Shown here piece after piece: positions 35,289 to 44,600 of a DNA stretch of 64,000 bases. Source of the DNA: an uncultured Erythrobacter sp. GTDB lineage: Bacteria; Pseudomonadota; Alphaproteobacteria; Sphingomonadales; Sphingomonadaceae. Below the pieces are notes generated by a model. The model was not told the DNA's origin. It did no database searches and saw nothing but the letters and a program-made list of their open reading frames with translations. The position numbers and the translations under genes were made by a program. The stretch is taken from the NCBI GenBank assembly GCA_913061345.1, contig CAJXTZ010000003.1:1-64000 (forward strand), written 5' to 3'. Position 1 is the first letter of the stretch; each line of letters begins with the position of its first letter.

Positions 35289-35651
35289 GGAAGATCTCCT
35301 GAATGCCGGGACGAGATTGTCCCAGAGCACTCAGAAAGAGCCCACTTTCCTCTCTATTTTTGGTCGGCTTTGCGCCCCAAAGTCAGAAATAACAGGACAT
35401 CGCAGCGTTTCCCAATAGCAGACATTTGGCTCGAGCCTTGCCAAGGTGGGATTGGGCGTTCGAATCGCTTCGCCGGCTCCATGTTCTATGCTGAATTCAA
35501 GTAAAAATGGCCCGGCTGATGCGTGGGCCGTTTTGCGCTGTGGATTAATTGCACTGAGCTTACGTGCCCAGCTTCCAATACGCGGCCAACCAAGAAAAAA
35601 ATTACTGCTATCATCTAGATAAACGTCGATGGGTCATCGAAGAAGGATCAC
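35289..35651. other. 363-base AT-richer intergenic region with divergent promoters
   Basis: This region lies between ardC (minus) and the DUF2026-like gene (plus). It is less GC-rich than the flanks, with AT stretches near 35,350 and 35,590-35,625. A perfect palindrome, TCGATG-GGT-CATCGA (35,626-35,640), sits about 11 bases ahead of the plus-strand ATG, where it could be an operator or a leader hairpin hiding the GAAGGA ribosome site. I see no gene. Confidence 0.5.
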
Positions 35652-36281
35652 ATGAGCAAGTTCGCAATTACGATGGCCGATTACAATCGGGTTCACCAGA
35701 TCGTGCATGGCGTAATTAAGGACGAAGGAACCGTTGAGCGTGGATGCACCTTCTTCGCAATCGTTGGCTCATACCTGCTGAACAAGCATTTCGGCATCGC
35801 AGCCACGGCGATTGGGGGTGGCTTCGCTCTCTGCGTTGAGGAAGGTCCGAAGTGTATCTTCTACGGCAAAGATGATGACGGCAAGTTCACGTGGGGTGAC
35901 GATGGTTTCCATATGTGGGTTCAGACCGAGGAACACATCGTCGATTTTATGGCTCCGATCTATCGTGAGGCATTCGCAGTTGCCCAACCAGATATCGAGA
36001 TACCGCGGAAGATGTTTCAAAAGCGGCAGATCGACGAGAGTGCCAGTTTAGATGAGCTATCTATTGCCGGTGACTTCATCGCTTTTCCTGACCCAGACTT
36101 GAGCGAACAACTGATCGACCGATTCTTGAGTCGACCAACCAACACGGACCTTTTACACGTTTGCGAGGCTTGGTTCGGTAGCCGCCGAGGCAAGCAAAAG
36201 CCAACGATGAGCATGGGTAGCAATGATGGAATTGTGCGCCATCTAACCTTGCCGCCGACCATCGCCCGAGGTTCATGGTAA
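35652..36281 (+). CDS. DUF2026-like protein upstream of the SIR2-HerA pair
   Basis: This 209-residue protein starts at ATG 35,652 after GAAGGA. Its first half reads VHQIVHGVIKDEGTVERGCT, then FFAIVGSYLLNKHFGIAATA and FHMWVQTEEHIVDFMAPIYR. This pattern (a Cys followed by FF, then a His, then His plus Asp in a VDF context) resembles the papain-like/transglutaminase-like DUF2026 family as I remember it. The function is unknown. It lies 113 bases ahead of the SIR2 gene on the same strand and could be part of that system or cargo. The base composition is lower in GC than the element backbone. Confidence 0.65.
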   Translation: MSKFAITMADYNRVHQIVHGVIKDEGTVERGCTFFAIVGSYLLNKHFGIAATAIGGGFALCVEEGPKCIFYGKDDDGKFTWGDDGFHMWVQTEEHIVDFMAPIYREAFAVAQPDIEIPRKMFQKRQIDESASLDELSIAGDFIAFPDPDLSEQLIDRFLSRPTNTDLLHVCEAWFGSRRGKQKPTMSMGSNDGIVRHLTLPPTIARGSW

Positions 36282-36394
36282 CAATAATGAACCTCGCTCT
36301 ATCCAACAATTTGAGAAGAAAGCGTGACTCATAATTCACTCGCCCGCTAGTATGATTGCGGAGATGCCGGATTCTTTTCGTGAGCGGGGAAACT

Positions 36395-37588
36395 ATGAGA
36401 GTTAGATCATACAGAACGGGCGGGGAATGGCTCTCTGAAAAAGGCGCCGAAGACGAAGACCAAAATCTGCTTGCAGCCGGTGACGATCAACAAGATGATG
36501 GCCCGGACAAAGCTCGCCAAGATATTGATCGTGTTCTTTCTGACATTCTTCGTTCTCACAATTTGAATGTTCTATCAGGTCTTGGCACATCGCTATGCGT
36601 TGATGGCGCACCGACAATGGGCAACCTGTGGGATGCCGTGAAGGACTCATATGAGCAGGTGCAGGAAGGAAGGCCCACATGGGCTGAGGTTCTCCAAATA
36701 GCACGTCATCCTGAAGACAACGAAGATATTGAAGAACTACTTTCACGTTGTAAGAGCGCGGAGGCCTTCGAGACCGGGGACGCCAAGGCGAACATCCGAC
36801 GCTTCGTGGGGGATGCGGAGGCCATCATTCGGGATAGGGTCGATTTCCTCGCAGCAGATCCGCTGCCTACTCATGAGGCCTTCCTCCGGAGGTTGGCTAG
36901 ACGCTCGGTGAGGAGGGATCGGCTAAAGCTCTTCACGACAAACTATGATCGATGTTTCGAACATGCCGCTCAGCGCGGCGGCTTCGTCGTCATTGACGGC
37001 TTTTCTTTCTCGCAACCGTCGGTATTTGACCCAATGCATTTCTCATACGACATTGTGCGACGCGGCAGCGAGCCTGACGCCCCCGACTACATCGAAAACT
37101 TGTTCCATCTCTACAAAATCCATGGCTCGATCGATTGGCAAGCAGATGAAGTCGCGAATAGAATTCAGAAGTTTCCAAAGACTAAGAAGCCGCTGCTGAT
37201 CTACCCTCGTAACACCAAATATGAACTTGCCTTTGCGCAGCCGTATCTGGAGATGATGTCATCATTCCAGGCCTCGATCCGGCAGCGCGATGTTGGCTTG
37301 TTCGTTGTGGGCTTTGGATTCAATGACAATCACATCGCGGAACCCATACTGGCGGCGATTGAGACAAACTTGGCAATGAAGGCGGTCGTAATTGCACCGG
37401 GACTTGAACAGCAGGCGGCGCAAAATGCTCATCTCAAAAAGATGGTTGGTTTGATCGATAGAGGTGACACCAGACTGGCGCTAGTCGATGCGACATTCGA
37501 GGATATCGTGCCGATCTTGCCCGACGTGACGGCAATGACCGATCTCGAGCGTCACGTGGACCGTGTGCGCGCTGTTCGAGAGAGCTGA
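36395..37588 (+). CDS. SIR2-family NADase of a SIR2-HerA defence pair
   Basis: The 397-residue protein has a SIR2 fold (SIR2_2 type): SGLGTSL (about 61-67) for NAD binding, FTTNYDRCFE (about 180-189), KIHGSIDW (about 241-248) with the catalytic His, and VGFGFNDNHIAEPI (about 305-318). In bacterial defence such proteins degrade NAD after phage sensing and stop growth. The N-terminal 50 residues are acidic. I took the ATG at 36,395 (GGGGAAA upstream) over an in-frame TTG at 36,356. The HerA-like ATPase gene begins two bases after its stop, which fits the described SIR2-HerA system, where the two form a large complex. Confidence 0.87.
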   Translation: MRVRSYRTGGEWLSEKGAEDEDQNLLAAGDDQQDDGPDKARQDIDRVLSDILRSHNLNVLSGLGTSLCVDGAPTMGNLWDAVKDSYEQVQEGRPTWAEVLQIARHPEDNEDIEELLSRCKSAEAFETGDAKANIRRFVGDAEAIIRDRVDFLAADPLPTHEAFLRRLARRSVRRDRLKLFTTNYDRCFEHAAQRGGFVVIDGFSFSQPSVFDPMHFSYDIVRRGSEPDAPDYIENLFHLYKIHGSIDWQADEVANRIQKFPKTKKPLLIYPRNTKYELAFAQPYLEMMSSFQASIRQRDVGLFVVGFGFNDNHIAEPILAAIETNLAMKAVVIAPGLEQQAAQNAHLKKMVGLIDRGDTRLALVDATFEDIVPILPDVTAMTDLERHVDRVRAVRES

Positions 37589-37590
37589 TC

Positions 37591-39276
37591 GTGACGCTTC
37601 CAACATCACCATTCGAAGCAACTCGATATCTAGGATCGGTGGTACATGTCGAGCCGACATTCGTGCGGGTGAACTTGCCCTTTGGCAGCGAGGCAGCGTC
37701 CTCTGTCTATTCCGGACATCGGCTTGGCAAAGGCGTCGTCGGCGAATTTGTTTTCATAGAAGGCGAAGGGCATGCAGTGCTTGGCCGTTTGACACAAGTG
37801 CGATTGCCGGAAGGAGATCGTCTAACGGTCGAGCCCGCTAGGAGTTCTGACAAGACCATAGCTAACCCGGTCGGCACGTTACAGCTTTTGCTTTCGATTG
37901 AGCTAGATACCGGGAAGATTGTTCGCGGCATTCCAGAGCACCCTCGGATCGGCCAATATGCATACGCTGCCCATCCGCAGCTTGTGAAATATGCGATTGA
38001 AGACGAAGCCAACGACGATGAGCGCCACGTCGCCCTAGCCCACATAACGGATTCCGAAACTACCGTTTTGACATTTGCTCCGTCGGCCATTTTCGGACGG
38101 CACTGCGCCGTATTGGGAACGACGGGGGGCGGGAAAAGTTGGACCGTCGCCCGACTTCTAGGTGAGGTGGCGAGACATCAGGGTAAAGCAATCTTGTTCG
38201 ATGCGACCGGAGAGTTTCGAACTCTGAGCGAACGGGTCCGACATGTATATTTGGGTGGAACACCAGAAGGTGACGATGACGATCGCGAGTTCGTTTGCTT
38301 CCCATATAAGCATTTGTCTGAAGGCGACTTATTCGCGATGTTTCAACCCAGCGGAGGCTCCCAATCTCCCAAGCTACGTGAAGCACTAATTAGCTTAAAG
38401 TTGGCACATCGGGCACCTGCGCTTGCCCAGAACGGGCTGATCGTAAAAGCTAACAGTCCCAAGGCAGCGTTCAACGCTTCATTAGCTCAACATGCTGGAG
38501 CAATCCGCGAACCCGGTGCCGAGTACGATATTCAGAGCCTACCTGACCAGATTTACGAGGAATGTGTCTGGCCGACAGGACAAGGTGGTAATGCGAACAA
38601 TTGGGGAAATTATGACCAGAATAGCCGCGGCTACTGCACGACTCTCGTTAGCCGCATCGCCGTGCAAATCGGCTCCAATGAGATGGCCCCGATTTTCGCG
38701 CCGGGTAATGCTAATGACCTAACCGAAGTGCTGGAAGAATTTCTCGCAGAGGCCAATCAGAGCATCCTTCGCATTTCGATGGAGAATTTGCCCTACGAGC
38801 ATAGCACCCGGGAGCTTGTTGCTAATGGCTTCGGACGTTACCTGCTCACAAAGGCACGTGCGGGTGCATTCCGTGCCCAGCCTCTGCTCACCGTCCTTGA
38901 TGAAGCGCATCAGTTCTTGAACAAGTCTGTTGGTGATGAGTTCAATCGGTTTCGATTAGAATCCTTCGGCTTGATCGCGAAGGAAGGACGGAAATACGGA
39001 TTGCTGACCGTACTAGCGACTCAACGACCGCGCGATATTCCTGAGGACGTGTTGAGCCAAATGGGCATGTTCATCGTTCATCGGCTCATCAATGAAAAAG
39101 ATCGACTGATTGTCGAAAGAGCTTGCGGCAGCTTGGACACCTCGTCTGCATCGTTCCTGCCAATTCTCGGGCAAGGAGAGGCGCTTGTTATCGGATTGGA
39201 CACTCCAATGACCATGCCTGTGCAGGTTTTGCTCCCTACCGACGAACCGGATTCTACAGATATTGCCCTCTGGTAG
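37591..39276 (+). CDS. HerA-like ATPase of a SIR2-HerA defence pair
   Basis: The 561-residue protein is a HerA/FtsK-superfamily (DUF87) hexameric ATPase. It has an N-terminal beta-barrel HAS-like region (about 1-90), Walker A GTTGGGKS (176-183), ILFDATGEF, Walker B LLTVLDEAHQF (about 433), and VLATQRPRDIPEDVLSQMG with the sensor and arginine-finger region. Partnered with a SIR2 NADase it forms the SIR2-HerA anti-phage complex, in which HerA assembles and controls the NADase and may act on DNA. The start is GTG at 37,591 after GAGAGAG, two bases after the SIR2 stop, so translation is coupled. Confidence 0.88.
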   Translation: MTLPTSPFEATRYLGSVVHVEPTFVRVNLPFGSEAASSVYSGHRLGKGVVGEFVFIEGEGHAVLGRLTQVRLPEGDRLTVEPARSSDKTIANPVGTLQLLLSIELDTGKIVRGIPEHPRIGQYAYAAHPQLVKYAIEDEANDDERHVALAHITDSETTVLTFAPSAIFGRHCAVLGTTGGGKSWTVARLLGEVARHQGKAILFDATGEFRTLSERVRHVYLGGTPEGDDDDREFVCFPYKHLSEGDLFAMFQPSGGSQSPKLREALISLKLAHRAPALAQNGLIVKANSPKAAFNASLAQHAGAIREPGAEYDIQSLPDQIYEECVWPTGQGGNANNWGNYDQNSRGYCTTLVSRIAVQIGSNEMAPIFAPGNANDLTEVLEEFLAEANQSILRISMENLPYEHSTRELVANGFGRYLLTKARAGAFRAQPLLTVLDEAHQFLNKSVGDEFNRFRLESFGLIAKEGRKYGLLTVLATQRPRDIPEDVLSQMGMFIVHRLINEKDRLIVERACGSLDTSSASFLPILGQGEALVIGLDTPMTMPVQVLLPTDEPDSTDIALW

Positions 39277-39295
39277 GGCGTGAGTAAGCTCACTT

Positions 39296-39502
39296 CTACC
39301 GTCCGACGCCCACTACTCCCAGAGTGATATATTCCGACGCTGAATAGGCAAGCGCGAGCGCAATCGCCAAGTCGGCTTGATGCCCCGTAGCGGAATGGCG
39401 GCTGTCCGCGTGGGTCCTGACCAAAAGCTGATTGTCCGCAACCGGCCCAGAAGCAGTCACGAAATTAGACGGCCCGTCCTCGAAGGACGGACCGCCTGCC
39501 AA
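39296..39502 (-). CDS. Small unrecognised ORF downstream of parB
   Basis: This 68-residue reading frame follows the ParB-like gene by 24 bases on the same strand. It contains HADSRHSATGHQADLAIALA and ends LAYSASEYITLGVVGVGR. The second half reads like the helical C-terminal end of a larger protein (the D/H-rich turn followed by an Ala/Leu helix recalls terminase or transposase ends), so it may be a gene remnant. A perfect 7-base hairpin (CCGTCCT-CGA-AGGACGG, 39,474-39,490) lies at its start and could instead be the parB transcript end. I do not know the family. Confidence 0.35.
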   Translation of the reverse strand: MAGGPSFEDGPSNFVTASGPVADNQLLVRTHADSRHSATGHQADLAIALALAYSASEYITLGVVGVGR

Positions 39503-39526
39503 GGGGCCTAGACCTGTCAGGAGGGA

Positions 39527-41497
39527 TCAGGCAGCCTGCTCGACAATCTCGTTATCGCCTTTATCTTCGCTGGTGAGTCCTTCTTCAGCATGGTCCAGAA
39601 CCCCAGCGGTACCGAACCGCATGATCGCAGGAATCCATGCTTGGGCCCGGTCCTTGACATCCGTGTCGCCAATGAAGTTGCCCGAGAAAATGCGCTCGGC
39701 AGCGCTTGCCAATTCAGCCTTCTTAGACCCGGTATACCGGGTCACCAGTTCGGGGCCGCCTGCTGCATCGAGCGCCTCGAGCGTCCGGGCCTTGGCTACG
39801 CGGTCGAAATAGTTCGCCGCCGTGGGACGCCACCAATGTGCGGTCTCGATTTCGAGCAGAGACCCAAGCATTTCATGCAGTGGCACTGAACGTTCGCCCT
39901 CGCAGGCGAGGCTGGCAGTGAGCGTGCGGGAGACGACGTGGCCAAGCCACGCCGAGCGAGCGTCGTCCGACAGAGCGCGAAACCTCTCGAACCGTTCGAC
40001 ATCATTCTCGCCCGATCGCCAGCTCTCGTCGAGTGATCCAGCAAACTCAGCCAGCGCAGCACTTGCCGGGGCATCCTTTGCTTCGAACCCTGTAACCGGG
40101 CCGGAAGCCACCGAACCGATAAGCGTCGATGCCTTCTTCGCACGCCAGTCGTGACCGTCAGCATCGGCAAGTGTGAAGACCATGAAGTCGAGCGCAAGCG
40201 CCTGGTCATTGGCCAGATGGATCGCAAGGATATCGCGGCGCTGCATGGCAAGCTCATCGAGCAGGCGCTGCGAAAGCGCTCCGCCTTTTGGCGCTACCGT
40301 TTCACTCTCCGAGACCACTTCAAGCGCACCTTCGCCTTCGGAAACAATCTCGGTCTCGGTGTAGAATTGCGGCACCAGCGCCGGCTCGCCATTGCGCGAA
40401 AGGACGAGGAAGGCTCCTGCTCCAGCCTTCAGTTCGTCAGCAAGCACCGGAGGTCGGTCATTGAGCGCGCGCATGGCACGGTCGATCACCACCAGTTCCT
40501 GTTCGGCCTTTGCTACCTCTTCCTCGTCGCTATCCTCATCTTCGAGAATGGCGGCCACGCGGTCGTAATCGGCTTCGAGTTCGCCGAGTTTCTGGGCTTC
40601 TTCCGCGGTCATTGGCGCGGGCTCGCTTGGCAGGCGATTGAGGCCTTCGACGAGGTCATGGCTGACATAATTGCCAAGCGTCGGTCGCACCCAGGCAAGG
40701 CCATATTCCTGCGCCGTCTTCGACGCTGCTTGCTCCATGGCCTTGTGTGCAAGGTCCTCAAGCAGGGCTACATCGATCCAGCTTTCACTGGCATCATCGT
40801 CGAAGAGTTCGCGCTCAATACGGCCACCTGCGCCCAGATAGGCATCGCGCCTCACGAGAATGGCACGCGGGTCGGAGCCTCGCACGGTGGCATCGAGCAC
40901 CATCCGGCGGATCGTGTCAGGCGTGATCTGATACCAGGCGTCCTGCAATTCGGCATAGACATGGGCTTGGCGCTCGACATCGGAGATTGCGCCATAGGCC
41001 TTGGCCATGTCGAGCGTGATCGTGCCTTCCGCGAGAGCTTCGAAAACGCAGGGTGCGAGACCTGCAAGGCGCAGGCGCCCCTCAACAAAGCGGACGGTGA
41101 GACCAAACCGACGGGCGACGTCTTCAGGTGTTGCTCCTGCCTCGATAATCGCGGCAAAAGCCTGCGCCTCGTCGGCCGGATTCATCGCAAGACGCTGAAA
41201 GTTCTCGGCGAGACTGACTTCGCGCACTTCGCTTTCCTCGCCTTCGATAACCAGGCAGGTCACTTCATGGCTTTCGGGCAATGTGCCTTCTCCGGCGAGC
41301 GCTTGCAGCGCTGCGAGGCGGCGACCTCCAGCTTCGACTTCGAACTTTCCGCGTTTGCCTTTGCGCACAACAAGGTTTTGCAGCAGGCCGCGCGCTGCGA
41401 TGTCTGCTCTTAATTGGAGGTCGGCAAGAACATCGCTCGACTTGCGAACGTTGCGCGGGCTGGGGACGAGCTTCTTCAATGCAATAGACTGGATCAT
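39527..41497 (-). CDS. ParB/RepB/Spo0J-family partition-like protein
   Basis: The 656-residue protein has the ParB N-terminal nuclease/CTPase fold: LVPSPRNVRKS, LVVRKGKRGKFEVEAGGRRL (box II-like, GGRRL) and SLAENFQRLAMNPADEAQAF (box III-like ENxxR). A helix-turn-helix follows (GATPEDVARRFGLTVRFVEG). The long C-terminal part, with acidic EDEDSDEEEVAKAE, is typical of plasmid and ICE proteins of this size rather than chromosomal ParB (about 300 residues). Start ATG at 41,497 after AGGAGA; an upstream frame to 41,593 is excluded. No ParA is adjacent, so it may act as a transcription or replication factor rather than in partition. Confidence 0.88.
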   Translation of the reverse strand: MIQSIALKKLVPSPRNVRKSSDVLADLQLRADIAARGLLQNLVVRKGKRGKFEVEAGGRRLAALQALAGEGTLPESHEVTCLVIEGEESEVREVSLAENFQRLAMNPADEAQAFAAIIEAGATPEDVARRFGLTVRFVEGRLRLAGLAPCVFEALAEGTITLDMAKAYGAISDVERQAHVYAELQDAWYQITPDTIRRMVLDATVRGSDPRAILVRRDAYLGAGGRIERELFDDDASESWIDVALLEDLAHKAMEQAASKTAQEYGLAWVRPTLGNYVSHDLVEGLNRLPSEPAPMTAEEAQKLGELEADYDRVAAILEDEDSDEEEVAKAEQELVVIDRAMRALNDRPPVLADELKAGAGAFLVLSRNGEPALVPQFYTETEIVSEGEGALEVVSESETVAPKGGALSQRLLDELAMQRRDILAIHLANDQALALDFMVFTLADADGHDWRAKKASTLIGSVASGPVTGFEAKDAPASAALAEFAGSLDESWRSGENDVERFERFRALSDDARSAWLGHVVSRTLTASLACEGERSVPLHEMLGSLLEIETAHWWRPTAANYFDRVAKARTLEALDAAGGPELVTRYTGSKKAELASAAERIFSGNFIGDTDVKDRAQAWIPAIMRFGTAGVLDHAEEGLTSEDKGDNEIVEQAA

Positions 41498-41601
41498 GGC
41501 TTTTCTCCTGATGGGATGAAGGCGCATGTGACGATCACAAGGCCCACAAGCCCAAAGGGCTCTCTCCACTCTCATCTTTTGGTCCGGACCCATCCACGGG
41601 A

Positions 41602-44600
41602 TCAGGCTGCCAGTGCAGGCAGGACGGACGACGCCTTAGAGACCGGCACGAACAGCCGTGTGCGATATCTGATGATCTCGGTGAAGCAGCCCTTGGTCTT
41701 GTACCAGTCGAGCCGATCCGGCGCGTAGCCAGTGAGTTCGAGCCGTTGCTCGCCTCCGACCAGCGAGCGTTTGACCATGAGCGCGTCATGACTTGCGAGT
41801 GGCTGCGGAGTCCCGCCTGCAAGAACGAGCTTCCCGAGTTCGTCAGGTGCGGGATCGGTTACCGCGACTAGGCCAAAGGTTTCGGCGATCTTCGCAAGGT
41901 CGATGTCGAGGACTTCCCGGCCGATGATCGACTGGCCGTCTTCAGCAACGAGCCGGGTGACGCGAACATGATCGCCGGGTAAGCGTTTCCACACTGGTAG
42001 CAAGAGTCCGGTGGCAAGATGGACCCGCTCGGTGACGGATGAGTTCGCGGCCTGCTCTTCTTCGGTTCGCCAGGCTTTCGCGAACTCGGTCACGCCGATC
42101 TCTTCCCACAGGCTTTCACCAAGCGCGTCACACGTCCAGTTGGCCGATTTAAGCGGGCGCAGGAGCCGCCGGCGTTTAATCACCGCGCCGTCATCCGCAA
42201 TGAACCGCCGGGCTGGAACTGAGAGTGCAATTTTGCCTGAGCGCGCATTGCGCAAGGGGATGGCGTGCCGGGTTCCTATTTCGTGCATCCGGACGAGACG
42301 TTTAGAACGCAAGGGGCGAAGGTGCCGCTTCACTTCGAGCGAAACGAGGCGGGTTTCTGCGCCAGTGACAGGATCGGCACGCAGAAGTTCATCCCCTAGG
42401 ACTTCGAAACTGTCGACGCGAATTGTTTCCAGACCAAGATCGAGGGATCCGGCTTCGCGAGCGGCCTCAATCCGCGCTTCGACCAGTCCCATATATTCAT
42501 CGAAGATGGCGTTCTGAAGCGCAATCGGCAGCGCTAGGATACGGTTTAGCCAACGCTGGACGGTCGGCAGGTTGTCAGTCAGCCCGCCATCGGGATTCTC
42601 GAGACGGAGACCGGTGCGTAGGGCGAAGTCACCGAAGCTCGTGGCCTCGAGCTTTCCGTCATAAAGCAGCTGGAACCAGCGGGTGAGCGCATCGCGGGCA
42701 TAGTCGCTCTCGAGATTGTCAGCTGGATCGAACAGATTCTGACCCCCGGTTTGACGCTGCCCGCGCGTGAGGGCACCCAGAGCATCGAGTCTGCGCGCGA
42801 TTGTCGAAATGAAGCGGCGTTCGCCCTTCACATCGGTCGTCACGGGGCGGAAGAGCGGAGACGATGCCTGGTTGGTGCGGTTGGTCCGTCCTAGCCCCTG
42901 GATCGCGTTGTCAGCACGCCATCCCGGCTCGAGCAGGAAATGCACACGACGTTGCTGGTTCTGGCACCCGAGATCGGCATGGTAGGACCGCCCAGTCCCT
43001 CCTGCATCGGAAAAGACCAGGATGCGCTTGGTCCCTTCCATGAAGCTCTGCGCTTCAGCCACGTTGGCGCTCTGGCTTCGCCGTTCGACGCGCTGCTGGT
43101 GATCGCAGCCGATAACAAGCCTTCGGGTCCTCCCTGTGACCTCCGCTACGGCTTCGGTCCCGAAATGCTCGATGATCGCATCGAGCGCGGTCGCAATTGG
43201 CGGCAGAGCACAAAGCTGTTCAACGAGAGCATCGCGCGCTGCAATAGCGCGCGCGCAAATGACGGGGTTGCCCTCGTCATCGCTCATCGCTTCTGACCGC
43301 AGATTGCCGTCCTCGTCGGTGAAGACCTGCATTAGGCGTACGGGAAAGCTCTTGGCGAGATAGTCGATGACATATTCACGCGGTGACAAGTCGATATCGA
43401 GCGCTTCGCGTTCGTCGTCAGAAAGATCGGCGAGACGCCGGTCAAGCATGGCCTCTGACGTTGACACCAGCTGCACGACCACCGAATTCTCCTCGCCAAG
43501 CGCTTCTTCCATGGCTGGGATAAGGCTCGGCAGTTTCATCGATAGCAGGAGCTGTGCAAAGAAGCGCTGCTTCGTGCCTTCAAATATCGAAAGTGCAGCA
43601 GCTTTTGCGTTGCGGTTCAGCGTATCGCCGCTGTCCTCGTCGACCACCCGCGTTGCCTCGAGCGCCGCTTCGAGGTTGCGGTGAATGATTGCCCAAGCCT
43701 CGGCATAGGCGTCATAGATTCGCACCTGTGCTTCGGTCAGCTTGTGCTCGAGAATATCGTACTCGACCCCGGCGAAGGACAGCGCGCGGGCAAGATAGAG
43801 GCCCTGGGCCTTGAGATCGCGGGCGACGAGTTCCATCGCCGCGACCCCTCCGGCCCGGATGTCGGTAATGAACGCCTCGTGGGTCGGGAATGCGGTTTCC
43901 GGTCCCCACAAGCCAAGCCGGGCGGTGTAACCAAGATTGGCGATATCCGATGCACCGGTGGCCGAGGCATAGAGAATGCGGGCGCGCGGCAAATTGTTCT
44001 GTAGCCGGAGGCCCGCCATACCCTGCTCTGAGCCCTTGAGCTTACCGCGCGTGCCCGATGAGCCAAGGGCGTTGGCCATGGCATGCGCCTCGTCAAAGGC
44101 AATCACACCATCAAAATCCGCAACCGCCCAGTCGAGGATCTGGTCGAGCCGGGTATCTTCCGCGCGTCCTGACCGCAGCGTCGGGTAAGTTACGAAGAGA
44201 ATACCCTCAGGCATCGTAACGGGCTGTCCGATTTTCCAGCGCGAAAGCGGCTGGATGTCGAGCGCCATCCCACCAAGCGCCTCCCAGTCCCGGCGAGCGT
44301 CCTCAAGCAATGCTTCATTCTTTGTGATCCAGATATGGCGGCGCGCGCCCGAGAGCCATCGGTCCATGATAATCCCGGCGATCTGCCGTCCCTTGCCCGC
44401 TCCGGTCCCATCGCCGAGGAAAAAGCCTTTGCGGTAGGAGCTGCCGTCCTCGGTGAGCTCAAGCAGGGTGCCTTCCTGGCTCGGCCGGAATTGACCTGGC
44501 AGGTCGCGCGCAAACGCCTGCGCAGCATAGATGAGTGTCTCGCATTGCGCTTCGGACAGCAGGCAGTCTGCCTGCCAGTTTGCAGGAAGAAGCGGACGCG

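Noticed and set aside
40151..41413. 420-codon plus-strand frame opposite the ParB-like gene
   Set aside because: No ribosome site or motif; the ParB landmarks are on the minus strand.
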